DNA of 64,000 nt from Delphinus delphis (Eukaryota; Chordata; Mammalia; Artiodactyla; Delphinidae), in contig NC_082684.1 of NCBI RefSeq assembly GCF_949987515.2, positions 18,529,701 through 18,593,700 of the forward strand, read 5' to 3'. Numbering within the stretch: the first letter of the stretch is position 1; each line of letters starts with the position of its first letter. Shown here in pieces: positions 25,025-37,461 of this stretch. The position numbers were made by a program, and so were the translations under genes. The notes beneath the pieces are model-generated. The model worked only from the letters and a program-made list of their open reading frames with translations, was not told the origin of the DNA and searched no databases.

Positions 25025-25490
25025 ATCATATACATGACTCTCCAGTTTATATCTTTAGCCTAGACCTTGCCCTGAACTCCAAGTAAGTAAATTCAATGAC
25101 CTTACATACATCTCCACTTGGATTTACACTATAACATGCTCAAAACTCAACTCAATCTTTTTCCTAACACATGATCATCTCATTACTCCATTCCCTTCAG
25201 TGAGTCCTTCCCTGACCCTGACCTCTCTGTTTAAAATAGCATACCTTCTCTCCCTCCCTCATGCTTTATTTCTCTCTGTCATATTTATCACTGTCTAATG
25301 TATTATTATACTGGTTTATTTATTTGTAGCCAATAACCCTCCCATAAGGAAAGCTACTTGAAGGCACAAATTTCTTTCTCTTTCTTTCTTTTCCTTTTCT
25401 TTTTCTTTTTAACTGTTTTACAGTTTACTGCTATATTCTCAACCTCTAAAACAGTGCTTGGTGCCTTTTGTTTAAAGTACGTATTACCAA
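25025..25490 (+). mobile_element. L2 LINE fragment
   Basis: The blocks tctccacttggatttacact, aacatgctcaaaactcaact, agtgagtccttccctgaccc and aaacagtgcttggtgccttt occur in the L2 order, from the end of the reverse-transcriptase frame into the 3' untranslated region. It contains a T/C-rich simple patch at 25372-25410. It follows directly on another L2 3' end, so two separate L2 insertions abut. Confidence 0.7.
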
Positions 25491-25494
25491 TCCC

Positions 25495-26089
25495 AATATA
25501 TAAAATAGAAGAGTCGTTACTCTAGTTAGAGAAAGTAAATGCATGGAAATAATGCCATGCAGCCACCCACCTGTCCCAGAAGCATCTTGGCAGAACTGAA
25601 GACACTGTAGTATATTCTATCCCCAGGTCTATTGGAAACCCCACTGCTCAATATATAAAGCACGTTAAAATGCACCCCAATACCACATTAAACATAACTT
25701 TTAACTGTTAAATTTGACTTTGAACTGAACTGGCTGTAAGTAACTGCTTAAAGTTGATTCTGACTTCTTATCAATCATTGTCCATTTTCTGAAAAACTTT
25801 GAAGAATGAGAAAATTCTAACCTATGAACTATAGAGCATATATATAGGAACACACAGTGATATCTTCAGAGATACTAAATTCAACACTAGAGTCAACAAA
25901 AGTGCCTGTAAAGTCGACAGGTAATGAAATACTTGTTAATGCCAAACCAATGTTATAATTTTTGTATTTTTGAGTCAATAAGTTTCTTTTTTAGAATTTT
26001 TGGTTGACCTCTGGCAGTTATGTACAAAAGACCCTGTCCAGAGCCATAAGAACAAAGAGCCTTTTAAAATCCACTTGTGAAGGGAGAGA
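25495..26089. other. Unassigned AT-rich sequence
   Basis: No gene or repeat was recognised. Confidence 0.4.
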
Positions 26090-26760
26090 TTAGTGTGTCA
26101 GGATCTGGGTAAGTAAGTTGGAGCCAGTGTACAGGGCCCTTTTAATACCACAGGGCAGGGATTAAACTTGCTGGCAGCCACGGGGGCGCAACACTCAGAT
26201 TTCCCTTCAAGGGGGAACTTGCACTGAGTAGAACAGCCAGCTGAGCGCCTGCTGCTGTGGGTGCCTTCAGGATCTGCCCCAGCTTTAGAGCTGAGGCTGT
26301 GCTCTGCCCAGACAGCTCCCAGACCGTGACTGAGCCTGGTGGCAGCACTGGGCCTGGCCATTTCTGCCCAAGGCAGACTCTTCTATATGCAAGCTTTGTG
26401 TCAGAGGCCCCAGAGGGCTGGCTGGGGCTTTCTCAGAGGTGCACTGCAGTCAGAAACCATTTCTAACCACCCCTCCTTCCTCCCCCCTCTTTTTTTCAAG
26501 TGTGTCAGGTCTGCAGTGGCCTAGAGGTCTTGCCGACTCCTGCTCTATCTCTCCTTTGTCTTTCAGAGACATTGCCCTGAATACATTTCTTGGGCTTCTC
26601 TGCCATGGCACTAGCTTTCTGCAGGAGATAACTGTCAGAGGGGCTTTCAAGTCATCAGAAACTAGACCAATAGTGCCTATTCAGAGTAGTTCCCTGTCTC
26701 TCCCATGCAGCCCTCCTTTGCAGGCAGACTCCAACAATTGCTTGTCATGCAACCTATAAT
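26090..26760. other. GC-richer unassigned block
   Basis: About 670 bp that is clearly richer in G and C than its flanks, with several open frames of 61-106 codons on both strands (for example 26439-26759 plus and 26098-26361 minus). No domain, start context or splice pattern persuades me of a gene. The texture resembles an old LTR or a decayed repeat, but I cannot name the family. Confidence 0.35.
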
Positions 26761-29465
26761 ATATGCTTTATTTATTTAGGTATTGGCTTATAGTTTCCAT
26801 GCATTCAAATCTTAACATCTCAAAATTCAGTTTAATCCCATAGACTTTTTGAAACCCAACAAATTTCTAAAATCTCTAAAATTCTATTGCTTTTAGAGGA
26901 AATAAAATCTCATAGTTTATCCCTTAAATATTTCATTGTTTATCTATTTAATCTTAATATTCTTGAGATCAATTCAGTCTTTTATATCCCATTCCTCTCT
27001 CTTCAGCTAGTAGACTCTTCAAAATAGTATATTCATAAAAATATTTTTTTTTGGAACATAGTACATTCTTAATTTTTCTTTTTGCTGTTGTTGATGGATT
27101 CAGACCTGTACATCAAGAAGTGAAATGCTTGAAAATAATTGAAATAGGCTAACATTTAATAGAGGCACTATCAGATATAGAAGAAAAGATCAGGACTTCA
27201 GAGCTCAGAAGGAAGCAGTTGTGTTTTTAATTAAATTTCAGACTTGTTAGGAGGCTGTCCTGTGATTTAATGATAATGAGGAGTCTGAGCTCCAGGAGGA
27301 AGTGTAATACAAAAGTGGCTTTTCATACAAATCACATGAAAGATATAGTCTTTAAAACTCACATACAACCTTGACCAAAGCAGTTTTATTAAATGCTCTA
27401 CTAATGCAAACCATTTTCTGGAGGAAGGGAGAAACAAAAATACTCTTCCCTCTGCCTTCTATTTTTTCAAAGTCACAATTTATTTAATGAGTCCAAAACA
27501 GGATCTCTTTCAGGAAGGAATCTTGACAACCATAGGCTTATCTCCTTTTGACAGCAACAATAAACTGAGAGTCAAGAAAGCAAGGGTCAGAAAGAAAAGA
27601 CATTTGTGAGTTAGGAGCGTGTGTGTGTGTGTGTGTGTGTGTGTCTATGCAGCCTTGGGTCTAAGAGCTTCCGCCCATGAACTAGAACTGACTTAGTTGG
27701 GGAAAGCAGACAGTATCACAGCTAAAGAAAATGGAGGATCTTTTGTGAGTCCTATTTGCCTTCTGGAGGGCATATGACCCAACAAGACAGCACTTATTTG
27801 ACTCCTGGGAAAGAAAACAGTGTTTGAAAACCTGGCCCCAGACATTCTGAGAGCCAGCTCCTATCCTGGAGGCTGATGGGGCAGGGGTTGGGCAACTTGC
27901 AATCCTGAGCTCCCTCAGGTAAAGTGATAGTGACACAGGAAGAACAGGACTAAATGTTAGGGCAATCATTTAGATGCTTCACTCCTCCTTCTTTTGAATT
28001 GGAAACAATGCACCAAGGGAAAACTCTTTATGAAAGTTCTGTCCATTTTTGTAATTGTCATACTGTGTTGATTCATACAAATTTAGTATGTAATTTTTTT
28101 TTGAGAGTCATTCTTAAGACCACTATAATCCTTCTGCATGGCAAAGTCAGTTCATCGGCAATAAGGAAAAATGGCATTCCCTACAATTCTCACTTTCTTA
28201 TGTGGTCCTTCTGCTTCATAATTTCAAAACCTGTTAATGACAAGGATCTGCTTCCCAGACAGAATGTTTTACTTCAGTGTGGATTTCTGTCAAAAAGAAA
28301 TGACAGAATTACTTTTTAGGACAAACTTATTTACATAAATGTATATAAAATCTCATCATCCAAATAACTTATTTTTATGTTCTTGAAAAAAAATGGAACT
28401 TTCTGAATCTTGATTATAATTTCTTGTTGAGCTCAATTCATAGCAGTAACATGATAGTTCTCATTCAAATAAATTTCCTTCCTTTACCCATGTAGCATTC
28501 ATTAATTCACAGATTAGGTCCAGATAGGGATAAGAGAATTCAGGATACATCTTTATCATCTCTGCAATGACTGATGCTTTTATTTAGAAATCATTGTCAT
28601 GATTTATAGGAAACCTATTGGTGAGGATTAAAGACTTTCCAACTATCTCCAAGGAGGAGTCCCAAAGTCAAGTTCAACAAACCTTTGTTTGTTGATAGTA
28701 GAAATAAAAGCATCCTTATTGTTCATAAAAGGTTTTCTTTTAGTAACTGTTCTACAAAAGCAGTTAAAGCAAAATTTCTTGCCTCACGTTCTAAAACAGA
28801 CTGGTTGTGTCACTGTTCTTCTGTTTTATTAGAACTTATGCTGATTGAAATAGGTCCTTTGTCAACCTTGTGGGTCATAGATTTTTGCCATTTTACGCAT
28901 ATCCTTACACTTAGAGTGTCACATTAAATTCCTAAGTATTTAAAACCTAAATTTGAACCAATGTCATTAAAGCTGCCTAGATTGAACTAATATTCCAGAA
29001 TAATCAACTAGGTACCTGAAAATATGACAGAAAATCAAAAAGAGTGTGTTTAAAGTCAAAAATCTTCTTATAAAATGTCCTGCTTTAATAAATGTAATGC
29101 AAGATAATGCAAACTATGTGTAGTCTTTAAGAAACGTATCCTAGGTGATCATTGAGAAATAATTTCACTTTACTGTAGTAGCTGAAGAACATTTCTTTTA
29201 TAGGCTTGACTTTAAAATAAAACAGAAAATCACTGTTAAAATGACATCTCTCAAAACATGAGCCTTTTGGGAAATTTAACAGACAAAGTAAGTTTTACTG
29301 AGCAAATATTGTGCCTATAATGATAAGGATGTGACACAAATTTCAAATGGGGACCAAATCAAAAGAAATACTGTTTTCTAGAATATTCAGATCATAGAGG
29401 TAGAGATAGGTAGCTCCTAGTATATAGCTTCTGGAAATAGAAACCAATAGCTGGTGTGTAGCATG
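26761..29465. other. Unassigned AT-rich sequence with a GT microsatellite
   Basis: No gene or interspersed repeat was recognised over 2.7 kb. The 121-codon frame at 27954-28319 has no recognisable motif. Confidence 0.4.
27619..27644. repeat. (GT)13 microsatellite
   Basis: Uninterrupted GT dinucleotides. Confidence 0.95.
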
Positions 29466-30142
29466 TTATCTGAGGGTCATGGCACCCTTCTGCTCTGGGC
29501 AACCTAGACAGCTCCCAAAACCTTGTCTATAAGCCGATCCATGCTTCAGCCTGACTCAGATAACACTTTTGAAACCAAGCAGGACACTGTGGGGTTCCTG
29601 GGCACGGAAGCCTTTCTGTCCCCATTTCTTGTTTGTAGGGAACAGACTCCAACCTCCATGACCTTCCCTGAGTTCCAAAGGGCAGATTCGAGCAGTTGCT
29701 AATCAGGGAAGGGAAGGGATACAAAGACAAGGGTGGGGCAGCCAAGAAAAAATAGCACAGCCTTGGGGCAGGGTCCTGGTGCTACCTCAAAGGATACACA
29801 TAACAATGTCATTAAGGTCTTTATAGATTTAAAACCCAACAAGTGGAAGATGTCAGCATTCTTCATACCAGAAAAACTCATCAAGAAGATTACCTGAGAC
29901 CAGATTAGAGGAGTGCAGGCCCTGTGCACACCCTAATCTTATCAGCAAACTCACCGTTGAACTATAAATCTCCTCATCAAATCTTCCCAGGTTGGGACAC
30001 ATAGTTTTTCGGGGCAGGAGCTCCCTGTGTCCCCCTTTTCCTGGCAAAGCAATAAAGCTATTCTTTTCTACTTCACCCAAAACTCTGTCTCCAAGGTTTG
30101 ATTTGGCAGCAGTGCACAGAGGCTGAGTTTTTGGCATCACTT
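29466..30142 (+). mobile_element. Retroviral-type LTR, plus strand; partner of the 18.7 kb LTR
   Basis: The 3' part carries a polyadenylation signal (aataaagctattcttttcta, 30051-30070) about 20 bp upstream of caaaactctgtctccaaggt, typical of an R/U5 boundary region. The upstream U3-like part is about 580 bp. The reverse complement matches 18731-19215. No gag, pol or env remnant flanks it. The 72-codon minus frame at 29527-29745 and the 108-codon minus frame at 29853-30179 are antisense readings of the LTR. Edges were set by eye. Probably ERV1 class. Confidence 0.7.
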
Positions 30143-30574
30143 TCAAAATTTTCATATATCTGCCATAGTAAGCTGTCAATTAACATTCATGAGAATTACA
30201 CAAGTATTACTACTACAGTATGTCATCCCACTAAAAGGTGTTAATTCACTTGGACTACTGGGTAGGATAATCCAACTGCTCTCTAGTAAGTGAGATCAAC
30301 CTTTTCATTCTTTCTAAATGATTCACTAACTTCTCTTTGATAATTCTAGTTTAATAGACATAACTGGCTTAACCATCATTTCTTTTAAAGCTACCCTTCA
30401 ACATATGCCTTATACATGACTATGGAGTCACCTCCTTGCCCCAAGGGCAAGTCTGAGAGATGAAGTAAGACTCAAAGGCATGTGTATAGGAAGAATAGGG
30501 TGAGAAAAGACATCTCTCTATCTCTCTTTTTTCTTTTTTTTTTTTTTTAATTTCCTAAGGGTGCTTAAGAATGT
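30143..30574. other. Unassigned sequence
   Basis: Nothing recognised apart from a T-run at 30535-30548. Confidence 0.4.
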
Positions 30575-30715
30575 AAAATCTGGGGTCTGACACTCAATAA
30601 TTCTCATTCAGAAGATCAAGGGTAAGATTAGGTATAAGAACCTGAATATCTAACAGGGACTTTTGGTAATTCTGATGCCAGGGGTGCAAGGGCCACCCCT
30701 TGAAGAGTTTAGCTT
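30575..30715 (+). mobile_element. MER5A-like hAT-Charlie fragment (tentative)
   Basis: The blocks ggtaattctgatgccagggg and aatatctaacagggactttt lie in the spacing of the MER5A 3' half (gtgattctgatgc landmark). The termini are degraded. Confidence 0.5.
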
Positions 30716-30719
30716 TAAG

Positions 30720-33700
30720 TAAATGAAGGCTTTGATCTCTTACCTAACCCCAACTTCCTTTTAAAAATAACCTTTGAGTTAGAGAAGCTGTAAAGTAATC
30801 ATCATGTTCTTGAAGACAGTAGGTTGTTGACTCATCTTCTGTCCCATGGGCACTAATTGACATTTATCCTCAGCAGAGTCACTTCCACAGCACAGACATT
30901 TAATGATAGCACAACGCTGTGGTTATAAGCTTCATAAATGGAAATATACACAGCAGTGGTGGCCTTTTATTTATGTACTCATATCAAAGAGAAGTCAGAG
31001 CAGTTAGCTGTGTGCAGTCTGTTTACTAAACAGAGTTTAAGCAATGGATGTAGACAGAGAACCTTTCAGCTTAATGTCTACCAGATGATTAGAAAAGATT
31101 TTAGTTAGCTTCCTGTTCACAATCTACCCAGCAAAGCGATAATACCTGTAAAATAATTAGGGTACAGCATGTGCTTAATTTATTCCAAACTTTGCAAGAT
31201 TTTCACATTAGCATTAATGGCTTGCTTAGAGTGGAACCCTAGAGGCCACATAAAATAATAGGAGGCTCAAAAGTTATAGCTAAAAAGGAAGTGTTAAAAA
31301 AAATTGCACATACTGTTTGTGGTGTGCTCCACCGAAAGATGGTGGTTCAATGTGCCCATTGTTCTCTCCAGACAGTACTAATTTGTTTCCAATTAAAAGA
31401 AAATGGATTGCAAATGACTTCACAGAGCAGCCTGGTCAAAGGAATAAGGCCTAGCCTTATAATGTAGCCTCAGGAGCTGTGCTTTTGACACAGGGCACAT
31501 CTAGGCTTCAGCGAACAGAATAGATGTGTCTAAAGAGCAGAGTTTGAGTTACTTTGGTGCTGGAATTTATCATGCTATTGAAACTAATTAGCATCCTCTA
31601 TTTCAGTGGTTTGCAGAAGCTTCCAGGTCTTTGTGGAGGGTAGACATTAATAAACTTATCACAATTCATTTTCAGCAATTGTTAGTGTTTACCCTCATTT
31701 TTAATAGTGTAAAGCCTTCCCCCCTACTCCTTGTCATGAGTAGGTAATTGTTCCCTTATGATCTTCATCTCTTTGATAACTGCACAATGAGCTATGAGGC
31801 GGGCATCTTATGAAGTAAGGGAGAGAGAGAGAAAGGAAGCATTCTCACCAATATGATAAAAGACACTGAAGACTTGTGATCCCCTTCAATCTCTGACAGA
31901 GAATTTGGGAAATGCTTCTCATTCCTGTGTTTGGATTCAAGTCCAGGAAGCAACAGAAATGTGTATGCTTCCTTAAGGAAAGGGAAATGCTCTTGGAATT
32001 CAAAAATTAGCACACATATCAACACAAAAGCTTAGCTCACAGGCACTCTCCTCATCTCCCTTACACAGCTGGGAGAAACTGGGACACAGAATTCCTATAC
32101 ACATTCTCTAGAGAGAAGCTGAATAGCCGAGGTGCGATTATGTCTATGTGGACTTAATTAGTCCTCTGCATTATGAACTACTGGCCAAAGTGATGTCTTT
32201 GAAACAAAAAGTGATTTGTTTCTAATAAGAACAATCCATTAAACAGGGTCAAATACTGGAATGCAATGAACTCACATAGCTGTTCCCCTGAGCTCCGATT
32301 TGCTACCAGTGAGGCCTGTGCTTGTAGCAAAAGAAACAAATCTCAACTTCAACTGATTTAAACAAAACAAAAGAGATTATTGGAAGAAAAGGGATTATCA
32401 GAGGAGAAAAAGAACCCTACTTGACTTGTCTAAGTTTCAACGAATAAGGACCTTCATGTCCTAAATTTTTAGAGATAGTAGAAACTAACATATACTGAGC
32501 AACCACACATGTATCTCATTCTTTCAAAAGCATTTCTCTGAAAGTTAAATTGTGTTAAGAAAAAATATCTGAAACTTGGAAATAAGGTAAAAGGTAGGTG
32601 ACATATCCTTTCAATGTTATATAGAAAAACCGGACCCACCCAAGGTCTTGTTTATTATTCATTAAAATATCAGTTTAGTGAAGTTAATATTAACATACAG
32701 GTTTTTATCCAGCAGAGATGCAAAAAAAAATCATCTGGTAAAAAAGTAATCCCAAAGTTATGACTTACTACCCTATAGCACAATAACCAATTTTGTAAAT
32801 AATTCAGTAATCTTATCCTAACTTTCCTTTACTAAATTGACTATAAATACCTAGATCCACAAATACTCTTTGAAGGCATTTTAGTATCTCACTGGTTCCC
32901 TCAGTAACTAAAGAGTTGAATAAAATCTTTGACAAGGGTTCATGGTCATTTTACATTTTCATAGGATTTTACCTTTTGGACAATTATGCTTTAGCAATAA
33001 ATAAAATGTACTTATTATACAGTCACTGGTAAAGCATAAACTAATACTAGTGTGCAAATGCTTTATAGAAATTAGTTTCACACTAAAACTTCCTTAATTA
33101 GAGAAAATGGACTTTCTCTTTCTCTTCTAAAAAATAGATTTTTTTACTGTTGTCCAACAATCTCAGTTCTTTAGTGCCTGTGCTGTCTTTGAATTTACCG
33201 TTCCCTTTTCTTGGACTGGTCTGCTCCCAGATGCACGGGAAGGACCTAGGAGAATATTTATCAAGAATTAAATGATGTATAAATGACTGAATATTTTTTG
33301 GACAGTCCACTATGTTTCATACACTTTCCTTGGAACTGGAGATATGGAAGCACCAAGAGTATACCTCTGAAAAGAAATATAACATAAGGAAAGTCAATAA
33401 TTCACTATGGAAAATTTAAGACATTTGAAGTGTGACCCAAAAATCATGCCTTATACTAGCCTTTATATTTCTACAAACTGAACTCAGGAATACAAATACT
33501 TTCCCTGACTCTGGAAATATTTTGGCAGTCATGTCAAAATGAAAAGTCATTAGCTTCAGCAAGCACAATAGGGTTCAAGAGTTAAGACTACCTCTCCAGA
33601 GTAAGGAAGAAGGTGTCTTGGGATATTTGAATGAACTCACCAGTCCCTGCCTGTAACTTCACTAGCAGCACAAGGAGAGAGTCTGCCGGTCCTAGTTGGC

Positions 33701-34168
33701 CAAGCATGCTAGCAATTTAAGATGCTTACCTTCTATATTTTTCCTGGCCTCAGTCGATCCACCACTGAATCGATTTATTTAATAATTTTACATGTGAAAG
33801 AGGCAGTATAAAAATTGCAGTTTCAAAATCAGACTGTAGGATTGAAATAACTTCCTTAGGGCTGCCACCTCTGCAGCAAAAGCCAGATCAAAATTAGACC
33901 TCAGTATTTCTCAGCTTTAAACCTGTTTTCTGTAGAGAAATTAGCGTGACAGTACCTCAAACCTAGAGGGCTACCAGAAGCCTGGCTAAAGGTTTGGCAT
34001 TGGCGGAGTTGTTATTTTAAAAATGTGCATGAGGAACAGAATTGTCTGGGGAAGTAACAGACAGTTCTTGCAACAGGTGGCCCTGAGAAGAGCTGAACAG
34101 ATGAAACTGAAATGAGAAAGCTGAACGTACTCGAAGAGATGTGTAAAGATGCTTTGTTAGAGTCATTT
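30720..34168. other. Repeat-poor unassigned sequence
   Basis: About 3.4 kb with no recognised interspersed repeat and no convincing exon. The longest frame is 77 codons (31792-32025 minus). Confidence 0.45.
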
Positions 34169-34179
34169 AAAAACGTTCA

Positions 34180-34457
34180 GTTGGGGGTTCCCTGGTGTCC
34201 CAGTGGTTGAGAATCTATCTGCCTGTGAAGGGGACACAGGTTCGAGCCCTGGGCCGGAAGGACCCCTCATGCCTCGGAGCAGCTGTGCCTGTGCACCACA
34301 ACTGCTGAGCCTGCGCTCTAGAGCCCATGAGCCACAACTGCTGAAGCCCGCGCCTGGAGCCTATGCTCCACAACAGGAGAAGCCCCCACTCGCCGCAACT
34401 AGAGAAAGCCCGCGGGAAACAACAAAGCCCTAACACAGCCATAAATAAATAAATAGA

Positions 34458-34490
<33 letters not shown>
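34180..34490 (+). mobile_element. Older CHR-type SINE, copy 5, with long (AAAT)n tail
   Basis: Starts ttgggggttccctggtgtcc, carries the B-box-like stretch acacaggttcgagccctggg, then a body with two gagcccatgagccacaactg-like modules and an (AAAT)n tail at about 34440-34490. The target-site duplication aaaaacgttca lies at 34169-34179 and 34491-34501. The body differs from the nine other copies, so it is a separate, older subtype. Confidence 0.93.
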
Positions 34491-34492
<2 letters not shown>

Positions 34493-34501
34493 AAACGTTC
34501 A

Positions 34502-35727
34502 ATGTACAGCTGGGACAGAAATCATGAAGAGACTTTCACACAGATAATTTTTTTAGAACTCAACAGTATCAGGCTTTGCTTCTTTGTTATCCCTGTGCAA
34601 CCTGTAGAAAGGCTGGCACAATAATTAGCACCTGGATTTCTGGCTTGAAGAAAAAAAAACAAAAAACTTTCAGTCATCTGATTGATCGTCTGCCTTATTT
34701 TCTCTTCCTTTTAAATGGTGTCTCTTTACCCTTCCATGCACAGTGGGAGATCAAAACAAAGCCAAATGAGAAGAAACAAACAATCTTGATCTCCTTTGAA
34801 CTCTAAAGGAAGAGCTAGAATAATTTACAAATGTTGGTCTAAAAATAGTAGTGGTTTTATTTATTTTTTGGTTGCTTTTTAAATATCAATACACTTTAAT
34901 ATTTTGAACTTTTACAAAAGCTCTTTCATCAAAAATAGGATCATGTATCAATTGGAGAAACAGCATTCAAATGCGGGGCAGAATGGATTAAAAGCTTTCC
35001 ACTTGAGAGAAAGATGGACAACTTCTACTTTCTCCTTCATTCAATTGAACAGGAGAATGAAGGTCCAGAAATGTTCAGAGCTGAAACTGATTCCTTTGCC
35101 TTCTTAGTGGCAGAAGAGATGCTGAAAAACAGATTCTTCTCTTTTCACCACACCACGGTGCCTGAAATTTTCATTGTGTGGCTGAAAATAAACAAGAACT
35201 ATCTATGAGGTAGGTACTTCAGAATAGAAGCATAGACATTTAGGAAATTTTTTCTTTCTTCATTGCGACCAGGTATGTTATTACTCTTTATGTTCTAATA
35301 GATAGATCTTCAGAAATTTGTATGAATATGGCTCATGGTCAGGTTAAATATTGTCCAAGGTAAGCTGAGCATGTTGCTTTTCACAGGTGATGATACGAAC
35401 TAATGTCATGGAATCCCGATCCTCTATGCCTTTCACTCTCCAAGTGATAAAATGAACCAATTTTCCTCTGGGCTCTTTTCCATAAGGAAAATTCTAGAAA
35501 ATGTTTGAGGATCTTTTATATTACTAGGCAAACCTATTTTGGACAAAAGAAATAGAAAGAGTTCTTCCTTGGGTTAAATGGATTGGGCTACTCAGCTTTG
35601 GAAAAATTAAAGAAGAAATGGACACTGGCATTTTGTTACCTAGATTCAGATGGGGAAAAAGAACAGAAGAGAGAAAGGTTGTGGCATATGAGAGCCGCCA
35701 AAAATAGAAAAATAAAGAATGAAATGT
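34502..35727. other. Unassigned AT-rich sequence
   Basis: No gene or repeat was recognised. Frames at 34576-34806 and 34904-35107 have no recognisable domain. Confidence 0.4.
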
Positions 35728-36197
35728 GTCGTGGGTTTAATGGTGATCCCTCTAAAAGATAGGTCCCAGTTTTAATGCTTAGAACCTGTGAGTATTACCT
35801 TATATGGCAAAAGATGAGCTTAAGTTAAGGATCTTGAGAGAAAGAGCTTATCCGGATTATCTGGGTGACCTTAAATGGAATGATATGTATCCTTAAAAAA
35901 AAAAAAAAAAAAAGATGCACATTGGAAAAGATAAAGAGGAGGAGAATGCAATGAATACAATATGATCACAGAGGCAGAGATTGGAGGATGTGGCCATAAG
36001 CCAAAGAATGCTGACAGCCTCCAGAAGCTGAAAGAGGTAAGGAAAGATTCTCCTCTAGAGCCTCTGGAAACATTGTGGCCCTGCCTACACTTTGATTTCA
36101 GACTCCTGGCTCCAGAGCTGTGAGAGAATACATTTCTGTGGGTTTAAGCCTCCCAGTTTATAATATTTTTACAGCCATCATCAGAAACTAGTACAGA
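35728..36197 (+). mobile_element. MLT1-class LTR, plus strand
   Basis: Blocks ttaccttatatggcaaaaga, ggattatctgggtgacctta, gcctccagaagctgaaagag and ctccagagctgtgagagaat occur in MLT1 order, ending catcagaaactagtacagac. A 19-20 nt A-run interrupts it at about 35895-35914. Solo LTR. Confidence 0.8.
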
Positions 36198-37450
36198 CTG
36201 TAAGAATGCACATGTGAGAATCTGTATTCTGCTTCCCTTTAGGCTCAATGTGGCCATGGAACTATTGGATCACATGTTCATGGAGGAAATCATGATAAGT
36301 TTGTAAATTTTAATACATTTCCATCTAAAAGTATCAAGTCCCTCAGTATTCTGGGTGTGACCATGTTTTGAGGGATTCATACCTTCTGGTAAAGCTACAA
36401 CCTGGTACTATTAGTTTGCCTATGGGTTGAGTGAGTTGGTGACAAGAGTATAAACAACAACAACAGCAGCAGCAATAATAATAATATTTATTGAATGCCT
36501 ACTCTATCACCCTGGTCCTAGGAGGGAACAGAACTTATGCCAAATGTTTCAAAATAAGAAATTTTAATGACAGTAATGCCAACAGAGGAATGATCAGAGC
36601 TAGAGAAACAAAACAGCAAATGAATAAAAGATGATGTTACATCCAGAGACCCACCAACTGTGGAAAGCAACTGCCATCTATCCATAAGACTGGAAGGGCA
36701 TGGGTTGTGGAAAGAGCCCAGGAGAACTGCAACCATGGAGGAAGGACTTCCTGTCAGGGGCTAACGTTAGAAGAAAAATATACGCCAGTGTGTCTTTCTG
36801 CTCTCAACACTTTACTACAAGGCTACTTCATTTCCAACACCAGATCTGTGGGCTTTCTATGCATCAAGCAATTCTGTGACACCATCTGGGTGTCCTACAA
36901 TTTAATTCAGTTCTGATACTATCTGCCTGAAGATAATGTCATAACCACAGGTTAAGGGGTCAGTGCCATAAGATGGTCCATTGCCCACTTCAGACACTAA
37001 TCACAAGTCCAGGTTGTTACCTGTGCTTCTGGCTGTAAATCAGATATTCCCTCAATTCCCTCCTCAGGTTCTATTCATTTGCTAACATGGCTCACAGAAT
37101 TCAAGGAAACAGTTTACTTCCTAAGATTATTGGTTTGTTATAAAAGGATATGATTCAGGAACAGCCCTATGAAAATGATACATTTCATGAAAACTATGTG
37201 GAAAGGTAAGCAGAACTTCCATGCCCTCCCTGGGCACACCACTCTCTCAGCACCTCCGCATGTTTATCAACTAAGAAGCTCTCCAACTTGTCCTTTTGGG
37301 TTTTTATGGAAGCTTCATTACATAAGCATGATTGATTACATCATTGGCCACTGGCTATAGAACTTAATCTCCAGCACCTGTCCCCTCCCTAGAGGTGAAG
37401 GAGGTGGGGTGGGAGATGGGGCTGAAAGTTACAACCTAATAATCAATGTT
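36198..37450. other. Unassigned sequence with a short CAA/CAG/AAT-rich patch
   Basis: 36455-36490 holds CAA, CAG and AAT trinucleotide runs, possibly from the start of a MIR (tatttattgaatgcctactc follows). Nothing else was recognised. Confidence 0.4.
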
Positions 37451-37461
37451 GGTTCCCTTGG

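Noticed and set aside
27954..28319. 121-codon frame
   Set aside because: No recognisable family and AT-rich codon use like the surrounding non-coding DNA.
18731..30142. A provirus bounded by two LTRs
   Set aside because: The LTRs are in opposite orientation, differ in length, and the interval holds MIR, L2 and MLT1 elements instead of retroviral genes.
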